This document shows positions 27,229 to 35,757 of a stretch of 64,000 nt of DNA, in pieces. The notes beneath the pieces were generated by a model, which saw only the letters and a program-made list of their open reading frames with translations, searched no databases and was not told the origin of the DNA. The translations under genes were made by a program, and so were the position numbers. Positions within the stretch are counted from its first letter, which is position 1. Every line of letters begins with the position of its first letter. This DNA comes from Flavobacterium rakeshii (GTDB lineage Bacteria; Bacteroidota; Bacteroidia; Flavobacteriales; Flavobacteriaceae): assembly GCF_009741375.1 (NCBI RefSeq), contig NZ_WOWP01000045.1, positions 62,001-126,000 of the forward strand, written 5' to 3'.

Positions 27229-28503
27229 ATGAAAGCTACAACTACTACTCATTCAGCAATTGTAAGAAGGCTTAGCCAGGAGCAGGTGTTTATGTTATCT
27301 GTACTTTTGGTAAATGCCGGAAATTACTTTTATAATCTTATACTGGGACGTGTTTTAGGACCTGCTGCATTTTCTGATGCCGCAATTCTTATTACGCTGT
27401 TATTAGTGCTTTCATTTGCGGGTATGACATTTCAAATTGTTACTGCAAAATATGCTGTAGTACTAAAGTACAATAAACTATTTTCATTTAAACGGTTTAT
27501 TGTGAGGCTGGCTTTTGCTGCCGGATTGCTTTTAGGTATTACCGTTATTATGATGGCCGATACACTACAGCAAATATTTAATACGCAAACATCTGTAATG
27601 TTTACCATTTTCGGGATGGGGCTTCCCCTGTATTTCATAATGAGTATAAACAGAGGGTTGTATCAGGGACAAAATGATTTAAAGAGATTATCGGTTACGT
27701 ACCAAACAGAAATGTTAAGCAGACTCGTTATTACATTAGCACTTGTACTGCTTATTCCTTTTGGAGCATCTTCGGTTTTTGTTGCTATGGGTATTGCTAT
27801 CTCACTTTTATTCGGACTAATACCTTTTAAAAGTAATCTGGTTCATGATGCCTTCACATTTACATCTGTAGAAGATAAAGCCGATGCCAAACCTATAATG
27901 ACGTTTTTTATGTTAACGGGCTTTTATGAGCTTTCGCAAATTATAATCAATAACAGTGATATACTATTAGTTAAGCATTATTTTAATGATGTTGAAGCCG
28001 GACTGTATGCATCACTGGCACTTATAGGCCGCATGGTTTACTTTGTAGCCTGGATGTTTGTAATGATGCTTTTACCTAAGGTTATTAAACTGCATAAAGA
28101 AGGTGCCGATACTACACGAATACTTTTTAAATATGTTAGTTATGTAACATCGCTTTCGGCTCTAATTGTTTTTGCTACGTTTCTGTTCCCTGTAACAGCT
28201 GTTAAGTTACTTTTTGGCAACGAATATATTAGTATAGCTCCGTTATTATGGAAATATGCTGTAGCGACTTCTATATTCGCTGTAGCAAACATTTTTGCTT
28301 ACTATTTCCTTTCCATAGGTAAGTATCTTCCGGTTGCTATATCTGCCTTATTGGGCTGTACACAAATATTATTGATTGTATTATATCATAGTTCTTTAGA
28401 GCAGGTTATTAATGTACAAATAATTGCCATGTTATGCCTGCTGGGTTTCCAAGTTGGATACTTTTTTTATCATAAACTGAAAAACAGATTGCTAAACACT
28501 TAA
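27229..28503 (+). CDS. Oligosaccharide flippase / polysaccharide biosynthesis membrane protein
   Basis: 424-residue membrane protein with about 12 transmembrane helices spread along its length, for example VFMLSVLLVNAGNYFYNLILGRVLGP at the N-terminus and LLGCTQILLIVLYHSS near the C-terminus. The N-terminal NYFYNLILGRVLGPAAFSDAAIL motif is typical of the Wzx/MVF-type polysaccharide exporters of the MOP superfamily. No glycosyltransferase lies nearby, so its substrate and pathway are unknown. It is transcribed alone and ends before a clear terminator. Confidence 0.8.
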   Translation: MKATTTTHSAIVRRLSQEQVFMLSVLLVNAGNYFYNLILGRVLGPAAFSDAAILITLLLVLSFAGMTFQIVTAKYAVVLKYNKLFSFKRFIVRLAFAAGLLLGITVIMMADTLQQIFNTQTSVMFTIFGMGLPLYFIMSINRGLYQGQNDLKRLSVTYQTEMLSRLVITLALVLLIPFGASSVFVAMGIAISLLFGLIPFKSNLVHDAFTFTSVEDKADAKPIMTFFMLTGFYELSQIIINNSDILLVKHYFNDVEAGLYASLALIGRMVYFVAWMFVMMLLPKVIKLHKEGADTTRILFKYVSYVTSLSALIVFATFLFPVTAVKLLFGNEYISIAPLLWKYAVATSIFAVANIFAYYFLSIGKYLPVAISALLGCTQILLIVLYHSSLEQVINVQIIAMLCLLGFQVGYFFYHKLKNRLLNT

Positions 28504-28579
28504 TTAGAATATATTAAACAAACACATAAACAAAACATCAGTAAATTTTTTTCATAATGTTGATTTGGTTTTTATGATG

Positions 28580-28611
28580 ACACCCATAATGCGCAATTAT
28601 GGGTGTTTTTC
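28580..28611 (+). terminator. Terminator after flippase gene
   Basis: Stem CACCCATAAT (28581-28590) and ATTATGGGTG (28596-28605) with a short GCGCA loop, followed by TTTTT, 80 bases after the flippase stop codon. Confidence 0.85.
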
Positions 28612-28668
28612 GTTTATTTAATGCCTTTTTAGCCTTTTTTATGCGAAATGATTAAAAAAAGTTACTGT

Positions 28669-28702
28669 TTTGTTTGTTGCATAAAAAAAATAATTACATT
28701 TG
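28669..28702 (+). promoter_or_regulatory. Promoter of the sulfite reductase leader (TTTG-N18-TACATTTG)
   Basis: TTTG at 28673-28676, an 18-base spacer and TACATTTG (28695-28702, exact TAnnTTTG) make one of the best Bacteroidota-type promoters in the window. A second TTTG at 28669-28672 gives a 22-base spacer. The predicted start near 28709 puts the first Cys-rich leader ATG (28726) about 17 bases into the RNA. Confidence 0.7.
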
Positions 28703-28725
28703 CCCTTACAATTCACACAGTGATT

Positions 28726-28800
28726 ATGAAAAATTTATTTACAGTTTGTATGCCATGTAACTGCTGCGCTAAATGCGGGGAGGTTGCTGCTATGGTATAA
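28726..28800 (+). CDS. Cys/Met-rich leader peptide 1 (24 aa, 5 Cys)
   Basis: The frame reads M-K-N-L-F-T-V-C-M-P-C-N-C-C-A-K-C-G-E-V-A-A-M-V, with Cys at positions 8, 11, 13, 14 and 17 and three Met. It sits directly after a strong promoter and before an intrinsic terminator, upstream of the sulfite reductase operon. GGGGAGGTT (28777-28785), immediately after the last Cys codon, can pair with AGCCTTCCC (28831-28839) in the terminator's 5' arm over nine bases with two G-U pairs. By analogy with trp-type attenuators, slow decoding of Cys codons would favour this antiterminator. An alternative is a small metal-binding peptide. No SD sequence is present. Confidence 0.75.
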   Translation: MKNLFTVCMPCNCCAKCGEVAAMV

Positions 28801-28827
28801 ATTGTAAAACACAATATACTTTTAGTT

Positions 28828-28858
28828 AAAAGCCTTCCCGAAACGGAAGGCTTTTTTT
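28828..28858 (+). terminator. Attenuator terminator 1 of the sulfite reductase leader
   Basis: Stem AAAAGCCTTCC (28828-28838) and GGAAGGCTTTT (28845-28855) with loop CGAAAC and a T tract lies between the two Cys-rich leader peptides. It is 27 bases after the first peptide's stop codon and about 240 bases before the first enzyme gene. Read-through is therefore required for operon expression unless a second promoter exists. Confidence 0.85.
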
Positions 28859-28882
28859 ATACCCATATTTTAAATAACAACA

Positions 28883-28996
28883 ATGAAAATAGTAACAAAC
28901 ATAACGGCAAATACAACTACAACTAAGTGTTGTATGATGTGTTGTATGCAGAATCCTGCAGAGAGCCGTATGCTTTGTTGTTGTTGCTGTTGTTAA
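28883..28996 (+). CDS. Cys/Met-rich leader peptide 2 (37 aa, ends in six Cys)
   Basis: The ATG at 28883 opens a 37-codon frame: Thr-rich start, then K-C-C-M-M-C-C-M, a Q-N-P-A-E-S-R-M-L linker, and six consecutive Cys codons (28976-28993) directly before the TAA. Ten of 37 residues are Cys and five are Met. It lies between terminators 1 and 2. TGCAGAGAG (28957-28965), between its two Cys clusters, can pair with CTCTTTGCA (29027-29035) of terminator 2 over nine bases with one G-U pair. This strongly suggests ribosome sensing of charged tRNA-Cys for the sulfur operon downstream. The composition is far outside chance for coding or noncoding DNA here. Confidence 0.85.
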   Translation: MKIVTNITANTTTTKCCMMCCMQNPAESRMLCCCCCC

Positions 28997-29018
28997 TCAC
29001 TTCCGCTTGTTAAAACAA

Positions 29019-29054
29019 AAAAAGGCCTCTTTGCAAAAAGGGGCCTTTTTGTTT
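29019..29054 (+). terminator. Attenuator terminator 2 of the sulfite reductase leader
   Basis: A 14-bp stem with one G-U pair (29019-29032 with 29037-29050), loop GCAA, and TTTTTGTTT at its 3' side. It is 22 bases after leader peptide 2 and 45 bases before the cobA ATG. Its 5' arm overlaps the segment able to pair with 28957-28965. Confidence 0.9.
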
Positions 29055-29099
29055 GCTGTCATATCATTCTTTTTCTCATAAACCATAATTAAATCGATT

Positions 29100-29918
29100 A
29101 TGAACACTCAAAGTTATCAGGGCAGGGTAATACTTGCCGGAGCGGGTCCGGGCGATCCCGACCTAATTAGCGTTAAGGCTTTAAAATACCTGCAACAGGC
29201 AGATGTAGTACTAACAGACAGGCTTGTATCTCCCGAGCTTATCGAAAAAAATGCAAGGAAAGATGCACTTGTAATTTACGTTGGTAAACAGTGCTCAAAG
29301 GGTATACACACCCCACAACAGGATATTAACCAGCTTATAGTGGAGTTTGCACAAAAAGGCAAACTGGTATTGCGCCTTAAAGGCGGCGATGCTACCCTGT
29401 TCTCAAACATACTTGATGAGCTTGAAACAGTGAAGCTGCATAATATACCTTATGAAATTATCCCAGGGATTTCTGCAGCACTGGGAGCCGCAAGCTATAC
29501 CGGTATTCCGTTAACGGCAAGAGGATATTCCCGCGGGGTGCGCTTTTTAACACTGTATGACCTTAGCAATGTAAAATACCAGCAATGGACCGAATGGGCC
29601 GATACCGATGATACACTTGTTTTTTACATGAGCGGACAAAAGCTACTGGAACTTACCCAAAAGCTATACTCCTTTGGCATAGACCCTGAAAAAGGTATTG
29701 CCATAGTACAACAGGCTACTACACCAAATCAAAAAACCACTATTCTATCCTTTAGTGATATAAGACATAAAAAACTACCTGAGTTTGAATATGTACCTAC
29801 CCTCATAATTATAGGAAATGTAGTAAACCTACACGAGCACTATGCCTGGATAAAGGAAGGAGCTACAAGTCCATCTTATTTTGATAATCACAAAAACATA
29901 TACCAAAATGCTGTCTGA
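29100..29918 (+). CDS. cobA: Uroporphyrinogen-III C-methyltransferase (siroheme branch)
   Basis: 272 residues. It methylates uroporphyrinogen III twice with SAM to precorrin-2, the first step to siroheme. SUMT motifs are present: VILAGAGPGDPDLISVKAL (SAM loop), ADVVLTDRLVSPELI, RLKGGDATLFSN, IIPGISAALGAASYTGIPLTARGYSRGV and VFYMSGQKLLEL. It heads the operon of a siroheme-dependent sulfite reductase and lies with the precorrin-2 dehydrogenase gene, so its product goes to siroheme rather than cobalamin. The last bases overlap cysJ. Confidence 0.94.
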   Translation: MNTQSYQGRVILAGAGPGDPDLISVKALKYLQQADVVLTDRLVSPELIEKNARKDALVIYVGKQCSKGIHTPQQDINQLIVEFAQKGKLVLRLKGGDATLFSNILDELETVKLHNIPYEIIPGISAALGAASYTGIPLTARGYSRGVRFLTLYDLSNVKYQQWTEWADTDDTLVFYMSGQKLLELTQKLYSFGIDPEKGIAIVQQATTPNQKTTILSFSDIRHKKLPEFEYVPTLIIIGNVVNLHEHYAWIKEGATSPSYFDNHKNIYQNAV

Positions 29919-31620
29919 AAACAAATTAACACTACTACAACAGTTGGTTGCAAATGCAACTGATACCGAGATTATATGGACAAACGGTTACCTTACAGGT
30001 TACCTTGAGGCTGTAAAGGGTACTACTACTGCCCCACCTGCTCCTGCCATAAATAATGCTGAACCTAAAGTCACATTGAAACCTACCATTTTGTATGGTA
30101 CCGAAACCGGTAACTCTAAAAAGGCAGCATCGTCATTACATGCTGCATTTAAAAAGAGTAAAATACAATCCAAGTCGACCGATATAGTACAATACAGTGT
30201 ATCTAAACTGGAGAAGGAAGAATTATTATTGTTTGTAATCAGTACGCAGGGAGAAGGAGAATTTCCTTTAAATGCTATTGCTTTTTATGAAGAGCTTGTT
30301 GCCTCAAACATTAAGCTCGATAATTTAAAGTATGCTGTTTTCGGGCTGGGTGATACTTCCTATCCTCTGTTTTGTAATGCTGCCGTATTACTTAATGACG
30401 CATTACAGGAAAAGGGAGCACAGAGTATTTTACCTCTTGTAAAATCTGATGTGGATTACAATGAAGAGTTTGCAAACTGGCAGCAACAACTCTTAAACTT
30501 ACTTCTAAACAATAGTACTGCTATCACTGTTAGTGAAGCACCCGCAAAAACTACTGTTCCGCATAAAAAAGATTATAAAGGAACTGTTAGTCACAAGGTA
30601 ATATTAAACGATCATGGCTCTAACAAGCAAACGTATCATATTGAAATAACCGGTGACGAAGACGTTATTTATGAGCCTGGTGATGCGCTGGGAATAATTC
30701 CTAAAAACAGTTATGAATCGGTTATTGAGATAATAGGATACTTTACAGATAGTCCCGACAGGAAAGTTACTTTTAAGAATAAAACCGATACCTTACTTAA
30801 CTGGCTTACACAGCTCAATATTAAAGGGCTTAGTAAAAAAACACTAAACAGCATAGGTAAGCTTCTTGGAGTAAATATATCTTATGAAAAAGCCGATTTA
30901 CTTGATGTGCTTATCGAGAACCCTGTACCTGTTGATATTAAAATTGAAAGTCTTTTAGAATTACTTCTACCTATAGCACCTAGACTTTACTCCATATCAT
31001 CATCGGCAGAAGCGCATGAAGGTCAGGTGCACCTAACAGTAAACCTTAACCGGTTTGTAGCTAACAATAAGGTTAAAACCGGACTGGCATCTCAGTATAT
31101 AACTGATATACCTAAAAAAGGAGAGATTGATTTTTACATACATCGTAACAATAACTTCAGGCTTCCTGATGCCGATACCGATATTATTATGATTGGTCCG
31201 GGTACAGGTATAGCACCTTTCAGAAGCTTTTTGGCCGAACGTGATATTACAGGTGCCGACGGCAGGAACTGGTTGTTTTTTGGTGAGCAGCATTTTACAC
31301 TCGATTTCTATTATCAAACAGAAATACAGGAATGGCTTAATACCGGAGTTCTGGCTCGTTTTGATGGTGCTTTCTCCCGCGATCAGGAGCGAAAAATATA
31401 TGTTCAGGACAGGATTAAGGAAAATGCCACCGAGTTTAACCAATGGTTACTGGACGGTGCCTCAATATACATTTGCGGACAAAAAACACCTATGAGTCTG
31501 GATGTGGAAAATACTATTATTGAGGTGATTGCCAATGAAAGAAACATACCTGTAGAAGAAGCAAAACAAGTACTGGAAAGTCTTGAACTGGAAGGTAAAT
31601 ATCAAAAAGACGTTTATTAA
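29908..31620 (+). CDS. cysJ: Assimilatory sulfite reductase flavoprotein subunit (diflavin reductase)
   Basis: 570 residues from the ATG at 29908, which overlaps cobA by 11 bases. An in-frame TTG at 29881 would only add nine residues inside cobA and is less likely. Domains in order are: flavodoxin/FMN (about 55-195, TILYGTETGNSKKAAS, FVISTQGEGEFP, FGLGDTSYPLFCNAA); FAD-binding ferredoxin-reductase type (about 220-410, RLYSISSSAEA and KTGLASQYI); NADPH domain (IGPGTGIAPFRSFLAER, then WLFFGEQH, ending YQKDVY). It passes electrons from NADPH to the CysI hemoprotein encoded next. The order of domains and the C-terminal aromatic residue are typical of CysJ. Confidence 0.93.
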   Translation: MLSENKLTLLQQLVANATDTEIIWTNGYLTGYLEAVKGTTTAPPAPAINNAEPKVTLKPTILYGTETGNSKKAASSLHAAFKKSKIQSKSTDIVQYSVSKLEKEELLLFVISTQGEGEFPLNAIAFYEELVASNIKLDNLKYAVFGLGDTSYPLFCNAAVLLNDALQEKGAQSILPLVKSDVDYNEEFANWQQQLLNLLLNNSTAITVSEAPAKTTVPHKKDYKGTVSHKVILNDHGSNKQTYHIEITGDEDVIYEPGDALGIIPKNSYESVIEIIGYFTDSPDRKVTFKNKTDTLLNWLTQLNIKGLSKKTLNSIGKLLGVNISYEKADLLDVLIENPVPVDIKIESLLELLLPIAPRLYSISSSAEAHEGQVHLTVNLNRFVANNKVKTGLASQYITDIPKKGEIDFYIHRNNNFRLPDADTDIIMIGPGTGIAPFRSFLAERDITGADGRNWLFFGEQHFTLDFYYQTEIQEWLNTGVLARFDGAFSRDQERKIYVQDRIKENATEFNQWLLDGASIYICGQKTPMSLDVENTIIEVIANERNIPVEEAKQVLESLELEGKYQKDVY

Positions 31621-31631
31621 AATCTGAAAAA

Positions 31632-33281
31632 ATGAGCAATAAAAAACTATCGCCTACCGAAGGCATTAAAATAAATAGTGACGGATTAAGGGGAACCCTT
31701 AAACAAAGTTTAAAAGACGGGCATACCGGTAATGTAAGACCTGACGATGAGATACTGGTAAAGTTTCATGGTATGTACGTTCAGGATGATCGTGACCGCC
31801 GAGCCGAAAGAGCCGAAAAAAAACTGGATAAGTTGTATTCGTTCATGATACGTCTTCGTATACCGGGAGGTATAATCAATGCACAGCAATGGCAGTCGTT
31901 ACACGATATATCTGAACAATATGGTACCGGTACTCTAAAAATTACCACAAGGCAAACCGTACAGTTACACGGTCTTTTAAAACATCAAATAAGACCTACC
32001 ATACAGGCTTTTAATACCGCTGCGCTCGATTCTATCGCTGCCTGTGGTGATGTAAACCGTAACGTAACAGTAAGTGCTCACCCACAGTTTTCTCCTATCC
32101 ATCAGCAGGTATATGAGTATGCCGATAAAATATCTACACTCCTGTTACCTAAAACACAGTCGTACTATGAAGTGTTTGTAGATGGTGAGAAAATATACGA
32201 TCGCTCATCTGAAGCCGACCCGTTGTATGAAGACCGTTACCTACCCCGTAAATTTAAAATAGGGATAGCTATTCCGCCATCAAATGATGTGGATGTTTTT
32301 ACTAATGATATTGGTCTTATTGCCGTTATTGAAAATGATGAGCTTAAAGGATTTAATATCGCCGTAGGTGGCGGACTTTCAACCACACACGGTAACCCTG
32401 ATACTTATTCAAGGCTGGCAACGGTAATAGGTTTTACCGATACCGAAGAAAAAACACTTAAAGCCGTATATGAAGTGCTTACCATACAAAGGGATTACGG
32501 TAACCGCAGTGACCGTAAACTGGCTCGTTTAAAATATACGGTAGATCGTATGACTGTACAGGGCTTTAAGGAAGAACTGGAAAAACGTATTGGTTTCAAA
32601 TTACTGGAAGAGCGACCTTATACTTTTACCGAGCGTAATGACCGTTACGGCTGGGAACAAAACAGTGCAGGCAAATGGTATTACAACCTGTTTATTGAAA
32701 ATGGTGTGGTACAGCCACATCAAAAAGAGTTTCTGCATAAGGTTTCAAAACTGGAAATCAGCAATTTTATATTCACCACTAACCAAAACCTTATTATTGG
32801 GGAAGTTAAAAGCGAAAACAAACAAACCATACAGGCACTGATTGATGAATATGCTATTGAAACCAATCAAAGCGGAATACGAAAAAGCTCTATGGCTTGT
32901 GTGGCTTTACCTACATGTCCGCTTGCACTGGCCGAGGCACAACGTTACCTGCCTGAACTGGTTACCAAAATTGAGCCTTTACTTGCAAAACACGGAATAA
33001 GCGAAGAGGAAATATCAATAAGGATGACGGGATGTCCTAATGGCTGTGGACGATCGTATGTTGCCGAACTGGGCTTTGTAGGTACAGGTCCCGGTCAGTA
33101 TAACTTTATGCTTGGTGGTGATCGTTATGGATTACGCCTTAACAAAATATACAAAGAGAAATTAAACGAACAGCAAATACTTGAGGAAACAGATAACCTG
33201 TTACTACAGTATGTTAACGAACGTACTAACGGAGAGCTTTTTGGAGATTTTACCTATCGTAAGTTTTTTAGCAATAATTAA
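31632..33281 (+). CDS. cysI: Assimilatory sulfite reductase hemoprotein subunit
   Basis: 549 residues. It reduces sulfite to sulfide by six electrons at a siroheme-4Fe4S centre. The cluster ligands are visible as Cys-x5-Cys (SMACVALPTCPLALAEAQ) and Cys-x3-Cys (RMTGCPNGCGRSY) in the second half. The siroheme-binding helix TGTLKITTRQTVQLHG and the duplicated ferredoxin-like half-domains are also present. NADPH-type pairing is implied by the CysJ gene 11 bases upstream. Sulfide formed here goes to cysteine or homocysteine; metE is elsewhere in the window. Confidence 0.94.
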   Translation: MSNKKLSPTEGIKINSDGLRGTLKQSLKDGHTGNVRPDDEILVKFHGMYVQDDRDRRAERAEKKLDKLYSFMIRLRIPGGIINAQQWQSLHDISEQYGTGTLKITTRQTVQLHGLLKHQIRPTIQAFNTAALDSIAACGDVNRNVTVSAHPQFSPIHQQVYEYADKISTLLLPKTQSYYEVFVDGEKIYDRSSEADPLYEDRYLPRKFKIGIAIPPSNDVDVFTNDIGLIAVIENDELKGFNIAVGGGLSTTHGNPDTYSRLATVIGFTDTEEKTLKAVYEVLTIQRDYGNRSDRKLARLKYTVDRMTVQGFKEELEKRIGFKLLEERPYTFTERNDRYGWEQNSAGKWYYNLFIENGVVQPHQKEFLHKVSKLEISNFIFTTNQNLIIGEVKSENKQTIQALIDEYAIETNQSGIRKSSMACVALPTCPLALAEAQRYLPELVTKIEPLLAKHGISEEEISIRMTGCPNGCGRSYVAELGFVGTGPGQYNFMLGGDRYGLRLNKIYKEKLNEQQILEETDNLLLQYVNERTNGELFGDFTYRKFFSNN

Positions 33282-33283
33282 TT

Positions 33284-33871
33284 ATGAGCAATACACTTTT
33301 CCCCATATTTCTTAAAACAGAAACCGCCCGCTTTTTAGTGGTAGGCGGTGGTAATGTAGGTCTTGAAAAAGTAGAGACATTACTGCGCCAAAACTCCCAA
33401 ATACATATTAATCTGGTAGCAATTGAGGTTCTTCCTCAATTGTGCCTTATTATTAATAATCACACAAATATCAACCTATATGAGAAACCTTATGAGGAAA
33501 CCGATCTCAACACGGCTGATTATGTAATTGCAGCGACAAACAATCGTGATGTTAACCGCCTTATAAAACAACAGGCTAACTCACGAAACATATTGGTAAA
33601 CGCCGCCGATCAGCCGGAACTGTGCGATTTTTATCTGGGTTCAATAGTTAATAAGGGTGATTTGAAAATAGCCGTTTCAACAAACGGTAAATCTCCCGTA
33701 TTAGCAAGGCGTATAAGGGAATATTTGGAACAGGAAATCCCCGATGATATAAATGTAATTATTGAGCGTCTTAATGAAATAAGGAAACATTTTAAAGGAA
33801 ACTTTGCTGCCAAAGTAAAAGAACTGAATGCAATTACAGCGTCTTTCACAAAAAGCATACATGAAAAATAA
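33284..33871 (+). CDS. cysG: Precorrin-2 dehydrogenase / sirohydrochlorin ferrochelatase
   Basis: 195 residues, equivalent to the N-terminal half of CysG or to yeast Met8p. It oxidises precorrin-2 with NAD and probably inserts iron to give siroheme. Features are LFPIFLKTETARFLVVGGGNVGLEKVE (Rossmann loop), DYVIAATNNRDVN, LVNAADQPELCDFYLGSIV and LKIAVSTNGKSPVLARRIRE. The methyltransferase half is a separate gene (cobA, first of the operon), so the CysG functions are split here. It starts two bases after cysI and ends before a bidirectional terminator. Confidence 0.92.
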   Translation: MSNTLFPIFLKTETARFLVVGGGNVGLEKVETLLRQNSQIHINLVAIEVLPQLCLIINNHTNINLYEKPYEETDLNTADYVIAATNNRDVNRLIKQQANSRNILVNAADQPELCDFYLGSIVNKGDLKIAVSTNGKSPVLARRIREYLEQEIPDDINVIIERLNEIRKHFKGNFAAKVKELNAITASFTKSIHEK

Positions 33872-33891
33872 ATATTGATTTTTTTTGAAAC

Positions 33892-33930
33892 AAAAAACAC
33901 TCCGTTTCAATAAGAAACGAAGTGTTTTTT
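33892..33930. terminator. Bidirectional terminator between sulfite reductase operon and PI-PLC gene
   Basis: A 17-base arm (33892-33908) pairs with 33914-33930 with one mismatch, loop AATAA. An A run on the left and a T run on the right allow termination on both strands of the convergent operons. Confidence 0.88.
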
Positions 33931-33948
33931 ATTTATCTGTAGTATTTA

Positions 33949-35757
33949 TTATACTGCTTCTTCTGCCACAGCCTTCATAATATTGTTATATGCTTTGCAC
34001 AATAACGTTGATATAAAAGTAGGTCGTGCGTATTCAAAATAGTCAAGATACAGCAGGTTTGCAAAGTAACCATAACTATTAGGGTTTACATAAGTCATTA
34101 CCTGCCCCAGGTTTCTGTTAGCTTCCTTGGCATAATTCCATACACCGGTAACCGGAGTAAGTGTCCATGATAATAAGAACAAGTCACAAGGTACATCAGA
34201 GAACGTTTGGCACTCCCACGATCCGTTTTTCTGTTGGCTACAACATTTACCGTTAAAGGCACTCAGTTTTTTTAACTGATCGTTTTTCATATTCTCATAA
34301 CTTGTTGTGCTAGAGTAAATATCAAAAACAGTTAAGTCTCCCTGAGATGCTGTAGACGATTGCCAATCCCTGTATACCCAAAATCCGCTTTCAGGATAAG
34401 ATACTGCCCAACTGTCATCAACAACAACCAATATTTTTCCTCCTCCCGAAAGATAACTCCCCATTGTAACATCGGCTAATCGGGTTCCCTCAGGTTTATC
34501 TGTATACAGCCATTGCCCTATTGTATTTTTAATCATGGTTTTAAACTTATCATAAACACCCTGATTAAAACCATCAAAATGAGAGAATTTTAAAATACTT
34601 AGTTCTTTATGCCCTTCCTGGTAAAAACGCTTCACATCATTAAGTACCTCCTGTAACGACGGACCTGTAATAGGACCATGATAAATGTTCAGGTTTTTAT
34701 CCGGACGCAAATCAAAATATCTCGCCCCCGAACTTAACTGACCATATAGGCTTAAATCCTGCGTTTTTGCTACAATACTTAAACCGCTGGTATACATACC
34801 CGCATCATGCGTTGCAGGTAATACCATTTTCTTTAATGGCAGGTTTTGTATACCCGGTAACATAGCACTCATAAAGTTTGCCGTATCCATTAAAGCAGAT
34901 GTAGAGAACCATAATTTGTAAAGGCTGCCCTGATGTACCTGTATAGCTATATTTCCGCTGGAAGAAATACCCGCTTTAGGACTTGAGCCCGAATCATAGT
35001 TAAACGATTCACTCCAGTTAATGGTATCACCCGACACTTCTCCGCTTAGCTGCCATAATCCCGTTAAACCCTGTGATTCGTGAACCTCAATTACCTTACC
35101 GTCTTCTGTAATAGCTACAGAAGGGTTAATCCCATCCTGATACTCACGGCTTGGTCCCCAGTTAATAGTATTACCTGAAATATGTCCTACCCTGTAATAC
35201 AGCTTATCATAAGACTGTGATTTATGGGTTTCAACGACCAGTCCGGAATTTGTAATACTTACTGATGGCTGTACACCACTATCATATTTATGGCTGCCTC
35301 CCCATTTAATTGTGTTGTTGCTCTGAATTTGCCCTACATGATAATACAGTTCGTTATAAGCTTGTGATTTATGTACCTCCACTACCACGCCATTATCATT
35401 AATAGCTACACATGGTTGCAGTCCACTATCATATTTCTCATCATTCCCCCAACTAATGTTTGTACCATCTACATGTCCTACTTTATAGTACATAGAGCTG
35501 GTTAAAATATTACTGGTTTCATGCACTTCAACCACAATATTTTTATTGTTCATGGCAACATTAGGATGATTTCCGTTACTATACTTAACGCTGCCGCCCC
35601 ACTCTACTGTTGCTCCCTTAACTTTACCTACATGATACCACATGTCTGATGCTACTTCAGAATTGTGAACCTCTACTACTGTAGTCTCGTTAATGTCTGC
35701 ACAGCAATTGCGACCACCATCATAATCGCGGGCCAACCCAAATTGAATTGTTTTCAT
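33949..35757 (-). CDS. PI-PLC X-domain phosphodiesterase with six N-terminal repeats
   Basis: 602 residues. Residues 1 to about 295 are six repeats of about 49 residues with pattern Y-D-x-G-x-x-P-x-V-A-I, then G-x-V-V-E-V-H, then Y-Y-x-V-G-x-I and W-G; this would suit a six-bladed propeller or lectin-like fold. Residues about 300-600 are a phosphatidylinositol-specific phospholipase C X-like barrel, with catalytic-type residues in MVLPATHDAGMY (His), ARYFDLRPD (Arg, Asp) and IYHGPITG (second His). There is no recognisable signal peptide, lipobox or T9SS domain, which is odd for a lipase. Whether it cleaves phosphoinositides or another phospholipid head group is unknown. It is transcribed alone. 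Confidence 0.82.
   Translation of the reverse strand: MKTIQFGLARDYDGGRNCCADINETTVVEVHNSEVASDMWYHVGKVKGATVEWGGSVKYSNGNHPNVAMNNKNIVVEVHETSNILTSSMYYKVGHVDGTNISWGNDEKYDSGLQPCVAINDNGVVVEVHKSQAYNELYYHVGQIQSNNTIKWGGSHKYDSGVQPSVSITNSGLVVETHKSQSYDKLYYRVGHISGNTINWGPSREYQDGINPSVAITEDGKVIEVHESQGLTGLWQLSGEVSGDTINWSESFNYDSGSSPKAGISSSGNIAIQVHQGSLYKLWFSTSALMDTANFMSAMLPGIQNLPLKKMVLPATHDAGMYTSGLSIVAKTQDLSLYGQLSSGARYFDLRPDKNLNIYHGPITGPSLQEVLNDVKRFYQEGHKELSILKFSHFDGFNQGVYDKFKTMIKNTIGQWLYTDKPEGTRLADVTMGSYLSGGGKILVVVDDSWAVSYPESGFWVYRDWQSSTASQGDLTVFDIYSSTTSYENMKNDQLKKLSAFNGKCCSQQKNGSWECQTFSDVPCDLFLLSWTLTPVTGVWNYAKEANRNLGQVMTYVNPNSYGYFANLLYLDYFEYARPTFISTLLCKAYNNIMKAVAEEAV

Noticed and set aside
28726..28996. Cys-rich frames as metallothionein-like or metal-chaperone genes
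   Set aside because: Position between a promoter and terminators, pairing segments, Met enrichment and the downstream sulfite reductase operon fit leader peptides much better. The alternative is not fully excluded.
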